From assembly GCA_963725645.1 (NCBI GenBank), contig CAVRZD010000002.1, forward strand, positions 186,001 to 250,000: 64,000 nt of DNA. The letters run 5' to 3'. The notes under the pieces are model-generated. The model did no database searches. It was not told the origin of the DNA and was given only the letters and a program-made list of their open reading frames with translations. Shown piece by piece: positions 41,855 to 50,596 of the stretch. The translations under genes and the position numbers were made by a program. This DNA is from JALYZC01 sp963725645 (GTDB taxonomy: Bacteria > Actinomycetota > Thermoleophilia > Solirubrobacterales > Solirubrobacteraceae). Position 1 is the first letter of the stretch. The number at the start of each line of letters is the position of its first letter.

Positions 41855-43653
41855 GACCCGGGCGGGGGGCCCCCGGCGCCCGGCGGGCCGCCGACGGCGG
41901 CTGGGGGCGGGCCGGCCCCGGGTGGCGGCCCCATGCCGGGCGGCGGGCCGACGGCCAGTGCCTTCTCCAGCGCCTCGGCGGCCGTGAGCCCCGGCTCGTC
42001 GTACAGGCCGTCGTCCTCCCAGCGATCCGGGCGCAGGCTCACGGCGTAGGGGTTGATCGCCCGATCGAGGTCGGGATGCTGGTCGAGGGCCTCCGACGCC
42101 TTGGCGAATATGGTCACCGCCCACGCCTCCCCGGCGGCCACCTGCTGACGAAGCTCCTCCTGGAGCGCCGCGTCGTCCATCGGCTTCACCAGCCCGGCCA
42201 GCCCGGCCAGGAGCGTCCTGACGCCGGGCCCGCTCACCACCGGGTTCTCCTCGTCCCGCTGCTCCAGCTCGTGCCAATCCTTGAACAGCTCCTGCATCCG
42301 CATGCTGAGGCGGTACAGGCGATCGACGTCCTCCTCCACGCTCTTCATGAACTCGTAGTCCGTGAGCTTGTTCCTGACCATCAGGATCACGTTCCCGGTG
42401 TGGTTGAAGTACGCGTCCCAGAACAGCTTGTGGTTGGCCACCCACACGTTGCCGAAGAGCGGATACTGGTCCTCGTACCTCGACACCACGTAGTCGAAGG
42501 TGCGGAAGTAGAAGTCGTTGTAGAACTCGAGGCGCTCCGAGATGTCCTCGCCGTCGAGGTCGCGCTGGATGAGGTCGCCCGTGAACACGTTCCCGTATCC
42601 GATGAAATCGGAGCCCGGGGAGTAGAACGGGTCGGCGAACGCGCCCGCTTCGCCCACCAGCGACCACCGGTCGGGTGAGTAGACCCGCTCGGCGCCATAG
42701 GCGAAGTCCTGTACGCGTAGGAAGTCCTCCACGTCGCCGAGGCGCGGCTCCACGGAGGCGGCGAGCTGGGGTTCGTGCCGCTTCAGCCACTCCATCATGC
42801 TGTCGAGCTCGCTGAGCTCCTCGAACGGGTGAACGCGGGGGTCGGCACACACGCCGATGCTGATGGGGCCCGTGGAGAGCGGGATCATCCAGACCCAGTA
42901 GCCCTCTCCCATCAGGTGGTTCGTGCTGAACTGGCGGATGCCCGGCTCGGCCATCTTCCCCATCCACTCCTCGTTGTGCCGTCCCCAGTCCTCGATGTCG
43001 AGGCCCCCGGCGAGCCGGAACCAGGCGGAGTTGATGGTGTGCCCGATGTCCTTGGCCAGGCCGAGCTTGCGCTTCAGGAGGCTCGCCCGTCCGGCGGCGT
43101 CGACGACCCAGCGGGCCTTCGTGGAGACATCTGCCTCCATCTGGGTGAAGGACACCTCGTGCAGGTCGTCGCCGAGCTCGACGTCCTGGACGCGACAGCC
43201 CTGCAGGACGTCGACGCCGAGTGCGCGAGCGCGGGACGCCAGCTCGTTCTCGAACAGGCCCCGATCGATCTGGTAGTTGTCGTGGGGCGGGAAGCGATCG
43301 CCGCCGAACTCGACGCGCTTGCTGATGTCCTGGTTGCCCTCGGCCGAGAGGAAGAAGCGCAGCCCGTTCTTGATCAGCTCGTCCTTCTCCAGGTGCTCCT
43401 TCATCCCCACCACCTCAGCGAAGTAGTGGGCACCGGAGGGGACGGTCGACTCTCCCACCTTGAACGCGGCCAGCGGCGCCGGACCCTCGCGCTTCTCGAG
43501 CACCGCCACGGTGGTGTCCGGACGCTGACGCTTGAGCTGGATCGCCAGCGTCAGCCCGGCGAGTCCACCTCCGAGGATGGCGACGTCGTAGCGCTCCGCG
43601 GCTGGCCGAAGGGGGCGGATCTCGAGGCTCGAGGCTTGGCGATCGTCGTTCAT
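41851..43653 (-). CDS. FAD-dependent halogenase-like oxidoreductase
   Basis: 600 residues. The FAD-binding GxGxxG motif is in [17 protein letters not shown] (27-43), followed by [14 protein letters not shown]. The tryptophan-halogenase signature WxWxIP is present as WVWMIP (253-258), and FAD contact [14 protein letters not shown] follows. Lys95 in [10 protein letters not shown] is the candidate for the catalytic lysine of halogenases, but its alignment is not certain. The last 30 residues are a Gly/Pro tract ([16 protein letters not shown]) unlike the family, similar to tracts in two other proteins of this cluster. The protein may halogenate or hydroxylate the aromatic polyketide; an unspecific flavin reductase-type role is also possible. 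The ATG at 43653 is the start. Confidence 0.75.
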   Translation of the reverse strand: MNDDRQASSLEIRPLRPAAERYDVAILGGGLAGLTLAIQLKRQRPDTTVAVLEKREGPAPLAAFKVGESTVPSGAHYFAEVVGMKEHLEKDELIKNGLRFFLSAEGNQDISKRVEFGGDRFPPHDNYQIDRGLFENELASRARALGVDVLQGCRVQDVELGDDLHEVSFTQMEADVSTKARWVVDAAGRASLLKRKLGLAKDIGHTINSAWFRLAGGLDIEDWGRHNEEWMGKMAEPGIRQFSTNHLMGEGYWVWMIPLSTGPISIGVCADPRVHPFEELSELDSMMEWLKRHEPQLAASVEPRLGDVEDFLRVQDFAYGAERVYSPDRWSLVGEAGAFADPFYSPGSDFIGYGNVFTGDLIQRDLDGEDISERLEFYNDFYFRTFDYVVSRYEDQYPLFGNVWVANHKLFWDAYFNHTGNVILMVRNKLTDYEFMKSVEEDVDRLYRLSMRMQELFKDWHELEQRDEENPVVSGPGVRTLLAGLAGLVKPMDDAALQEELRQQVAAGEAWAVTIFAKASEALDQHPDLDRAINPYAVSLRPDRWEDDGLYDEPGLTAAEALEKALAVGPPPGMGPPPGAGPPPAAVGGPPGAGGPPPGS

Positions 43654-43712
43654 GGCTGCTGTCTCCGTTCGTCGAGGCCCGCGCCTAGCATCTCCGTTCG
43701 CGGACGCGGCTG

Positions 43713-44591
43713 TCAAGGGACCGGCGTGGTACTCGCGCCCGGCCGGCGGCGTCCCCTCGGGCCTCGACGCCGCCCGCCCGGCCGACCGCGTCCTCTTGGC
43801 CTCCGACGCCGGCTCACGCCCGGGCCCTGCTCGGCCCGGTGCATGCCCCGCACTGCCCAGATCCAGAAGACGATCACGAGCCCGACCGCCACCGCGAAGG
43901 CCAGCGCGACGCTGACCGGGTCGTCCGCGAGGAAGCCACGACCGGCCTCGAGGGGCGGGGTCAGGGGATTGAAGCCTGCGGCCGTCTCCAGCCAGCTGCC
44001 GAGCCGGTCGCGGGGAGCGAAGACCGGGGTCAGGAACAGGAGCATGAAGACGGGAATGAGGATCAGCACGCTCGATGCGGTCGACTGGAAGCGAAGCGCG
44101 ATCCCCGCGCCGTAGAGGGTCGCCGCGACGTTCAGGAGCAGGGCCAGGACCACGATCCCCGCGATCTCCGGGGCGTCGCCCCGCACCGGCATGCCGGTGG
44201 CCAGCGCGATCGCCCAGACGACGGCGAGGGCCACGATCGCCCGGCCGAGCGCGACGATCACATAGCCCGTGATGATGGCCGCCCGCCGCGGCGCGGCGAT
44301 CATGAAGCGGGCCCCCAGGCCGCTTGCGTAGTCGGTCGCGATGTCGAAGGCCGTGAACACGCCGACGAACATCGCGGCCATGTAGACGATGAACACGAAC
44401 AGGAACGCGGTGAAGTCGTAGTAGCCGAACCCGCGCGTCTGGCCGACCGCCGACAGCGCGCCGCTGAAGGCGGCGAACACGAACAGCGGCAGCAGCATCG
44501 GAGGCAGCGCCTTGAAGGGGTTCTTCAAGAGCTTCCGCGTGCATTGCAGGGCGACGCCGCGGGTGACCGAGAGGGAGCGCGCGGCGGTCAC
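43713..44591 (-). CDS. ABC-2-type exporter permease (DrrB/DrrC-like), second copy
   Basis: 292 residues from a GTG at 44591 that overlaps the upstream permease stop as GTGA. Six membrane helices are visible, with the ABC-2 pattern FSGALSAVGQTRGFGYYDF then VYMAAMFVGVFTAFDIATDY. NPLTPPLEAGRGFLADDP, before the last helix, is typical of DrrB-like exporters. The final 40 residues are Arg/Gly/Pro-rich and may be an extended reading frame rather than a real domain. It completes a three-gene transporter (FHA-ATPase, permease, permease). Confidence 0.82.
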   Translation of the reverse strand: MTAARSLSVTRGVALQCTRKLLKNPFKALPPMLLPLFVFAAFSGALSAVGQTRGFGYYDFTAFLFVFIVYMAAMFVGVFTAFDIATDYASGLGARFMIAAPRRAAIITGYVIVALGRAIVALAVVWAIALATGMPVRGDAPEIAGIVVLALLLNVAATLYGAGIALRFQSTASSVLILIPVFMLLFLTPVFAPRDRLGSWLETAAGFNPLTPPLEAGRGFLADDPVSVALAFAVAVGLVIVFWIWAVRGMHRAEQGPGVSRRRRPRGRGRPGGRRRGPRGRRRPGASTTPVP

Positions 44592-45370
44592 GTCCCCAGC
44601 AGCCTCCTGCGCAGGCTGGCGGTGGCGACGGTCATCATGACGATCAGGGTCACGGCGGCGATCCCGCAGCCGAGCGCCAGCGCCTTCGCGTCCCAGCCGG
44701 TGACCAGCAGGCTGCGCGGGGCCTCGACCAGGTAGGACATCGGGTTGTAGGTGGCGACGGTCTTGAACCAGTCCACCTGGATGAGGTTCCGGGGCATGAC
44801 CATCGAGGACATGAAGAGCAGGCCCAGCGCCACCGCGAACAGGCTCTGCACCTGCTGCGCCGAGCCCGTTCGCAGGGCGGCGAACAGGCCGATCGAGCCG
44901 AACGCCAGGATGATCAGCAGGTTGACCGCGATCAGCACCAGCGCTCCCCCGACGCCGGCCTTCACGCTGACCCCGCCGGCGAGCCCCACGACCAGGTAGA
45001 AGACCGTCTGGCTGATGCCGAGCACGGCAACGCCGGCGAGCTGGGCCGAGACGAGTGCCACCTCGCGCACCGGGGTCAGGGCGATGCGGCTCAGGAAGCC
45101 GCTCTCGATGTCGCTGCCGAGCAGGTTTCCGGCGATCGTCGTGGCGCTCGCGGCGCCCTGGACGAGCGTCGCCCCGAGGATGAACGTGATGTAGGAGTTC
45201 GTCGGGAACCCCTTGACGTGGGTGACCTGGTCGCCGTTGGCCGACAGGACGAAGAGCATGAACAGCGGGAAGACGACGTTCGGCACGATGAGGACCGGCT
45301 GACGCAGCGTGCGGGCGATGGAGCGCCGCGCGAGCTGTCCGACCTGGACGCGCAGCGGAGGGCTGCTCAT
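44588..45370 (-). CDS. ABC-2-type exporter permease (DrrB-like), first copy
   Basis: 260 residues with six membrane helices. The N-terminal cytoplasmic segment VGQLARRSIARTLRQPVLIV, the family GATLVQGAASATTIAGNLLG and DIESGFLSRIALTPV segment, and NPMSYLVEAPRSLLVTG near the end match daunorubicin-type DrrB permeases. Such proteins export aromatic polyketides and related drugs, or lipids. It overlaps the ATPase stop by 4 bases (ATGA) and the second permease start by 4 bases, so the three genes are one operon. Together with the adjacent polyketide genes this suggests product export or self-resistance. Confidence 0.86.
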   Translation of the reverse strand: MSSPPLRVQVGQLARRSIARTLRQPVLIVPNVVFPLFMLFVLSANGDQVTHVKGFPTNSYITFILGATLVQGAASATTIAGNLLGSDIESGFLSRIALTPVREVALVSAQLAGVAVLGISQTVFYLVVGLAGGVSVKAGVGGALVLIAVNLLIILAFGSIGLFAALRTGSAQQVQSLFAVALGLLFMSSMVMPRNLIQVDWFKTVATYNPMSYLVEAPRSLLVTGWDAKALALGCGIAAVTLIVMMTVATASLRRRLLGT

Positions 45371-47184
45371 TCGCCCTCGACCGGACCGGGCACGCCGGGT
45401 ACGCCTCCGGCGCTGAGGTCCCGGAGCACGTCACCCTGCTCCGTCGCGGCCTCCTCGACCGCGCCCTCGAGCGACCGGCCCGTCTTGGCGAGGAAGACGT
45501 CGTCCAGCGTCGGCGCATGCAGCTCCACGTTGGTGACGCGCAGGCCCGCGGTGTCCAGCGCGCGGATGACCTCGGCGAGATCGTCGACGCCGGGACGCAG
45601 GCGGACGGCCACGCCCCGGTTCGTGGCGCTTGCGAGCTCGCCGAAGCGCTCGAGCACCGCCCCCACCGCGACGAAGTCCCCGCTCTGCAGCGGGGTCACC
45701 TCCAGCGTGGGCCGGCCGATCTCGGCCTTCAGGGCGGCCGGGGTGTCCTCGGCCACGATCTCGCCGTGGTCGATGATCCCCACGCGGTCGGCCAGCACGT
45801 CCGCCTCCTCCAGGTACTGGGTGGTGAGGAAGACCGTCATGCCCTCCTGCTCGACGAGGCGGGCGACCTCCTCCCAGAGGGCGGTGCGGCTTTGGGGATC
45901 GAGGCCGGTGGTGGGCTCGTCGAGGAACAGCACACGGGGCCCGTGGACCAGGGCCAGCGCGAGGTCGAGCCGGCGCTTCATCCCTCCCGAGTAGCCGCCC
46001 ACCCGTCGATCGGCGGCGTCGGTCAGCCCCACCCGCTGGAGCAGCTCCGCGCCGCGCTGCCGGCGCTGCGCCTTCGGGATCCCCTGGAGCGCCGTCTGGA
46101 GGTCCATGTGCTCCCAGGCGTTGAGGAACGGATCGAGCGCCGCCGCCTGCAGGGCCACGCCGATCGAGGCCCGCACGCGCTGCCCGTCCGTGGTGACCGA
46201 GTACCCTGCGACGCGCGCCTCGCCTGCGGTCGGCGGCAGCAGGGTCGTGAGCATGTGGACCGTCGTCGACTTGCCGGCGCCGTTCGGACCCAGGAACCCG
46301 TACACCTCACCCGGCTCGACGCGCAGGCTGACGCCATCGACGGCCCGGTGGCCATCGAACTCCTTGACGAGGCCCTCCGCCTCGATCGTGTTGGGGGGCA
46401 GTGCCCCCGTCGCGGGCGCGGGAGTCGCCGGCGCCGCCGGAAGCTCGACGGCCGTCTCGCCCGGCAGCTGGATCTCGATCACGGTTTCGCCCAGGCCGAC
46501 GCGATCACCGGTGGTGAGCGCCACCGTCTCCGTCAGGCGCTGGCCGTTGACGAACGTGCCGTTGGTCGAGCCGAGATCCTGCACGGTGAGCCCCGCCCCT
46601 GCCGGCGAGAATGTCGCGTGCCGCCGGGAGATCTCGGAGTCCTGGTCGAGGACCACATCGGCGACGCCGGCGTCCCGGCCGATCACGACCTGGCCTCCGA
46701 CCGGTACCTCGCTGCCGGCTCGCTGACCCTGGACGAACATGAGCAGGGGCGCGGTGGGGATGTGTCGCGGGCGAGACGCTCGTCGGGTCTCGGACCCGGC
46801 CCCGGCCCGCGCCGACGTCGCCATCGCGCTCGGGACCTTGGTCACCTGGGTATCGCGCTGGGCTTCCCGGCCGGCGTCGGCCCCGGCCGGCGTCGGCGGG
46901 CGAAGCTCCAGTACCGTCGCCCCCACCTGGACGCGGTCCCCCGCCCGCAGATCGTGCGAGCCGGTCACGCGCTGGCCGTTGACGAACGTGCCGTTGGCCG
47001 AACCCAGATCCTCCACGGCGATGCCGCTGTCGCCGACCGCGAACGACGCGTGCCGAGCGGACACCTGGGGGTCCGCGACGACCACGTCGGCACCGGGGTC
47101 CCGGCCGATCACCGTCGTCCCCGTGACGGTGACCTGCCGCCCGGCCTCCTGGCCCTCGATGATCGCCAGAGTCGGGTGCGTCAC
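45367..47184 (-). CDS. ABC transporter ATPase with two N-terminal FHA domains
   Basis: 605 residues. FHA1 (about 20-95) has VIGRDPGADVVVADPQVSAR and DLGSANGTFVNGQRV. FHA2 (163-238) has VVIGRDAGVADVV and DLGSTNGTFVNGQRL. The ABC domain (270-600) has LGPNGAGKSTTVHML, GYSGGMKRRLDLALALVHGP and VLFLDEPTTGLDPQSRTAL, with a DrrA-like C-terminus. FHA domains bind phosphothreonine, so kinase control is likely. The closest known design is mycobacterial Rv1747, where two FHA domains precede an ABC transporter; there the permease is fused, here it is separate. A threonine-rich linker between FHA1 and FHA2 (DTQVTKVPSA) could be a phospho-target. It starts with GTG at 47184. Confidence 0.92.
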   Translation of the reverse strand: MTHPTLAIIEGQEAGRQVTVTGTTVIGRDPGADVVVADPQVSARHASFAVGDSGIAVEDLGSANGTFVNGQRVTGSHDLRAGDRVQVGATVLELRPPTPAGADAGREAQRDTQVTKVPSAMATSARAGAGSETRRASRPRHIPTAPLLMFVQGQRAGSEVPVGGQVVIGRDAGVADVVLDQDSEISRRHATFSPAGAGLTVQDLGSTNGTFVNGQRLTETVALTTGDRVGLGETVIEIQLPGETAVELPAAPATPAPATGALPPNTIEAEGLVKEFDGHRAVDGVSLRVEPGEVYGFLGPNGAGKSTTVHMLTTLLPPTAGEARVAGYSVTTDGQRVRASIGVALQAAALDPFLNAWEHMDLQTALQGIPKAQRRQRGAELLQRVGLTDAADRRVGGYSGGMKRRLDLALALVHGPRVLFLDEPTTGLDPQSRTALWEEVARLVEQEGMTVFLTTQYLEEADVLADRVGIIDHGEIVAEDTPAALKAEIGRPTLEVTPLQSGDFVAVGAVLERFGELASATNRGVAVRLRPGVDDLAEVIRALDTAGLRVTNVELHAPTLDDVFLAKTGRSLEGAVEEAATEQGDVLRDLSAGGVPGVPGPVEGE

Positions 47185-47256
47185 CGGGCGATCCTATTCG
47201 ACCGCCGGGTGTCGGCGGTGGGCGTTTGTCGCATCGGCGCCTGCGCGATTCCGGCA

Positions 47257-47285
47257 TTGCCGAGGCGCGCGATCGCCTGTAGGGT
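47257..47285 (+). promoter_or_regulatory. Putative promoter of the DedA-family gene
   Basis: TTGCCG (47257-47262) and TAGGGT (47280-47285) are 17 bases apart, with the ATG 34 bases downstream of the -10 box. It lies in the 135-base divergent gap with the FHA-ABC operon. Confidence 0.45.
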
Positions 47286-47319
47286 CGGCCTGACCCGCTC
47301 GAACGACTCGGAGCGCCAC

Positions 47320-47997
47320 ATGACCACGGTTCTGGTCCTCTCCTCGATCCTCTCCGTCGCCGAGAACATCGGCTACCCGCTGATCTTCGTGATCGTGATG
47401 ATCGAGACGGGCTGCGGCATACCGTTCGCGCCCGGGGAGATCGCCACCGTCACGGGCGGGATCGCCGCCAGCGACCACAAGCTGCAGATCGAGGTGGTGA
47501 TCGCGGTCGCCGCCGCCGGAGCGATCATCGGCGACAACATCGGGTACGTGATCGGCCGGCACGGCGGCCGCCGCCTGCTCGAGCACCCCAAGGGTCCCTT
47601 CGCGCGCCAGCGCCAGGGCGTGATCGGGGTCGCCGACCCATTCTTCGAGCGGCACGGGCCCAAGGCGGTCTTCCTCGGTCGCTGGCTGCCGATCCTCCGC
47701 GTGTACGCCTCGTGGATGGCCGGCGCGAGCAAGATGCCGTGGAAGACGTTCGTCTGTTGGAACGCGGCGGGCGGCGTCTGCTGGGCCGCCAGCATCGCGC
47801 TGGCGGGCTACTTCGGCGGCGCGGCGGCGAAGCGGGTGATCGAGGACCTCGGCGTCTACGGCCTGCTCATCGTCCCGATCGGCTTCATCATCGGCTACCT
47901 GGTGTACCGCAACCACCAGCGTCGCCTCCTCGACTCGCTGCGGGCCGAGAGCCAGGCGGACGCGCCGCAACCGGCGCCTGCCGAGCCGCCCGCCTAG
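47320..47997 (+). CDS. DedA-family membrane protein
   Basis: 225 residues with the DedA/VTT (SNARE-associated) fold. Motifs are FAPGEIATVTGGIAASD, GAIIGDNIGYVIGRHGGR and HGPKAVFLGRWLPILRVYAS with WMAGASKM; the Arg and Gly residues in the last are characteristic. DedA proteins move phospholipids or undecaprenyl phosphate across the membrane and affect pH and drug tolerance. It sits between the exporter operon and the FMO/P450 operon, so it may be part of the cluster or a passenger. The C-terminal tail is Pro/Ala-rich. Confidence 0.85.
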   Translation: MTTVLVLSSILSVAENIGYPLIFVIVMIETGCGIPFAPGEIATVTGGIAASDHKLQIEVVIAVAAAGAIIGDNIGYVIGRHGGRRLLEHPKGPFARQRQGVIGVADPFFERHGPKAVFLGRWLPILRVYASWMAGASKMPWKTFVCWNAAGGVCWAASIALAGYFGGAAAKRVIEDLGVYGLLIVPIGFIIGYLVYRNHQRRLLDSLRAESQADAPQPAPAEPPA

Positions 47998-48029
47998 AAC
48001 GGCCCGATCGCATCGCGCCCGCGAGGCGT

Positions 48030-49187
48030 TCAGAGCTGGTAGGTGTGCTCGTGCTCGTACGTCTTGAGCCAGCGGGACTCCGGCACGGCGGAGATGACCG
48101 CTTCACGGAGGGCGAGTGCCGGCCCCCTCTTCCACTTGCAGATCTCCGCCATTCGCCGCGCGCGGTTGACAATCGCGCTGGTTCGCGGGATGCGCTTGCC
48201 CTCGTAGCGCTGGAAGGCCTGGGTGACCCCACCGCTGTCCTGGAGGTCCTGGACCGCTCCGAGCTCTCGGGCGAGCACGGCGCCGTCCTCGATCGCCATG
48301 CCGGCGCCCTGCCCGAAGGCGGGCATGGTCGGGTGCGCGGCGTCGCCCATCAGCGTCACACGACCCTGGCTCCACGTCTTGGCCGGCGGGCGGTGGTAGA
48401 GGTCGCCACGGAAGATCTGCTCGTCCGGAGTGTTCTCGATCACCTCTCGGATCGACTCCGGCCAATCGCCGTAGGTCGCCAGCAGGTCCGCCTTGCGGCC
48501 GGCGGGCGGATCGGCCTCGCCCTCGGGCCGTACCTCACTCGCCCACCAGAACAGCCGGTCGTTGCACGGGAACAGGCCGAAGAGCCCCGCCGGGCCCCAG
48601 ACCTGCTCCGAGAGGTCGAGCGGAAGGGTCGGATGGGTGTAGTGAGGCATTCCGCGCCAGGCGGTCTGTCCCGAGTAGAGCGGAGGACCGTCGCCGAGCA
48701 CCTGCTCGCGGATGACCGATCGCACCCCATCCGCGGCGATCAGCGCCGCGCCCCGCTCCTCTCGCCCGTCGGCGAAGCGCGCCGTCACGCCGCGGCCATC
48801 CTGCTCGAACCCGACGCATTCCGAGTTGCAGCGGATGATGTCCTGGTCACCGACCTCGCGCTGGAGCACCTCGAGCAGCTCGCCCCGGTGCACGATGAAG
48901 GCTTCCCCGCGCCGCGGGATCGTCGCCATTGTCCGCCCGCTCTTGTACGAGATGAGCCGCAGAGCCTCGAATGGCTGGCCCGCCACCTCGCGGAGCGGCT
49001 CGCGCAGGCCGAGCATCTCCAGGCCCTGCTGGGCCACGCGCTGGATGCCCACGCCCGTCCCCAGCTCCTTGATCTCGGATTCACGCTCGTGGATCTCGAC
49101 CGTGGTGCCATTCCGCAGGAGGCCGACAGCGGCGCTCAGACCGCCGATGCCGCCGCCGATGATCATGACCTTGTTGTCGTCCGTCAC
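48030..49187 (-). CDS. FAD-dependent aromatic monooxygenase (group A, PHBH-type)
   Basis: 385 residues from a GTG at 49187 with a strong AGGAGG site. Motifs are MIIGGGIGGLSAAVGLLRNG (FAD), a DG-type segment AALIAADGVRSVIREQ, and GDAAHPTMPAFGQGAGMAIED near the end. The length and motifs match salicylate-hydroxylase-like flavin hydroxylases that use NAD(P)H and O2 to hydroxylate a phenolic ring. In the whiE spore-pigment cluster a similar hydroxylase modifies the polyketide. It is the last gene of the nine-gene operon that starts at 54730, so it probably tailors the polyketide. Confidence 0.88.
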   Translation of the reverse strand: MTDDNKVMIIGGGIGGLSAAVGLLRNGTTVEIHERESEIKELGTGVGIQRVAQQGLEMLGLREPLREVAGQPFEALRLISYKSGRTMATIPRRGEAFIVHRGELLEVLQREVGDQDIIRCNSECVGFEQDGRGVTARFADGREERGAALIAADGVRSVIREQVLGDGPPLYSGQTAWRGMPHYTHPTLPLDLSEQVWGPAGLFGLFPCNDRLFWWASEVRPEGEADPPAGRKADLLATYGDWPESIREVIENTPDEQIFRGDLYHRPPAKTWSQGRVTLMGDAAHPTMPAFGQGAGMAIEDGAVLARELGAVQDLQDSGGVTQAFQRYEGKRIPRTSAIVNRARRMAEICKWKRGPALALREAVISAVPESRWLKTYEHEHTYQL

Positions 49188-49213
49188 CGCCTCCTCCTGG
49201 TGTGGAGTCTGGG

Positions 49214-50539
49214 TCAGACCGGGGCCGGTGCAGCGCCCGACGACCGCATGCGCTCCTCGAGCACGACCTTTGCGCCGTCTCCCGGGATCCATCCGATGCC
49301 ACGGCGCCGGGATCGCTCGCCGGGCTTGTCCGTCGTGGCGAAGCGGAATTGCTGCATCAGAGTGCGCAGGACGACCTTCATCTCCAACGTCGCAAAGTTC
49401 CTGCCGATGCAGTGGCGGGGACCGCCGCCGAACGGGATCCACGTGTTCTTGGCCGGCTCCTGTCCCCCCAACCAGCGCTCGGGGCGAAACTCGAGCGGCT
49501 CGGGGTAAAAGTCCTCGCGCCGCTGAACGGCGAAGCCGTTGCATCCCACGAGATTGCCGGGCTCGAGCTCGTACTCGCCGAGCGGGAACGGCTTGGCGAC
49601 CTCGCGCATGACGACCGGCACCGGCGGGCGCAGTCGCAGCGTCTCCGTGATGACCGCGTCGAGATAGTCCTCGCTGTCGGTCTGCGCCTCGTCACGCAGC
49701 CGCTCGAGGGCCTCCGGATGACGCACCAGGCGCTCCAGCGCCCATGACGTTGCCGTCGCGGTCGAGACGTGGCCCTGGATCAGCAGCGTGGTGACGTGGT
49801 CGCGGACCTCCTCGTCGGTCGTCGGGCTGCCGTCGTCGTCGTGATGGGAGCGGACGAGCGTGGCCAGGATGTCGTCGCGCTCTTCGAGGCGCGGGTCCTG
49901 ACGGGCGCGCTCGATCGCCTTGTAGACCTCCTCGTTGTAGGCGCCGATCACCTTCTGGAACGACTTCGGGGGCTTCGATCCGCGGGGCATGACGTTGAAC
50001 ATGGCGGCCGCCACCGGCTTGTCCCGGTACGCGAGCATGTCGCTGAACCGAGCGTGCAGCGGCTCCAGCTCCGCGCCGCCCTGGACGCCGAAGACCGCAC
50101 TCACCACGACGCCGAGGGTGATGTTCTCCAGGCGCGGGTACAGCGCCACCGGCTCACGCAGCGGCCAGCCGGCGATCTCCTCCGCGCAGATGCGCTCCAT
50201 GAGCGCGCGATAGCGCTGGACGTGGTCCGATTGGAATGGCGGCGCCAGCAGCTTGCGCGCGCGTGTGTGGCCGAGGCCGCTCACGACGGGTAGGGAGTGC
50301 TTGCCGACGAGCGCCACGATCCCCCGGTCGCCGATCAGCACCTCCGGGTCGGCGTTGAAGACGGCCTCGATCAGCGGCGGATCGGACACGAACACGAGCT
50401 TCGTTCCGCGGATCACGCGGAACGTGAAGATGTCGCCGAAGCGCTCCCGCGAGCGCTCCAGGGTCCTCTGGGTGTGGCGCGCAGAGAGGTAGACCATCAC
50501 GAGGCCCGGGTACCGCGGGCCGGGAGGAAGCGGTGCCAT
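49214..50539 (-). CDS. Cytochrome P450
   Basis: 441 residues. The haem-ligand Cys is in FGGGPRHCIGRNFATLE. The ExxR motif is ITETLRLRPPVPVVMRE. The I-helix has LLIQGHVSTATATSWAL, in which the usual acid-threonine pair of A/GGx(D/E)T(T/S) is replaced by HVST; this atypical oxygen-activation site may alter chemistry. The N-terminus has no membrane anchor. It lies 26 bases upstream of the flavin hydroxylase gene and 57 bases downstream of the amidohydrolase gene. It probably oxidises or couples the polyketide product. A similar layout, P450 next to whiE-type genes, is known in Streptomyces. Confidence 0.92.
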   Translation of the reverse strand: MAPLPPGPRYPGLVMVYLSARHTQRTLERSRERFGDIFTFRVIRGTKLVFVSDPPLIEAVFNADPEVLIGDRGIVALVGKHSLPVVSGLGHTRARKLLAPPFQSDHVQRYRALMERICAEEIAGWPLREPVALYPRLENITLGVVVSAVFGVQGGAELEPLHARFSDMLAYRDKPVAAAMFNVMPRGSKPPKSFQKVIGAYNEEVYKAIERARQDPRLEERDDILATLVRSHHDDDGSPTTDEEVRDHVTTLLIQGHVSTATATSWALERLVRHPEALERLRDEAQTDSEDYLDAVITETLRLRPPVPVVMREVAKPFPLGEYELEPGNLVGCNGFAVQRREDFYPEPLEFRPERWLGGQEPAKNTWIPFGGGPRHCIGRNFATLEMKVVLRTLMQQFRFATTDKPGERSRRRGIGWIPGDGAKVVLEERMRSSGAAPAPV

Positions 50540-50596
50540 TCCGACGACTCTACCCGAGCTCGTTCGCCCCGTGCAAGTCTCGATTTCGGGTGGTTT

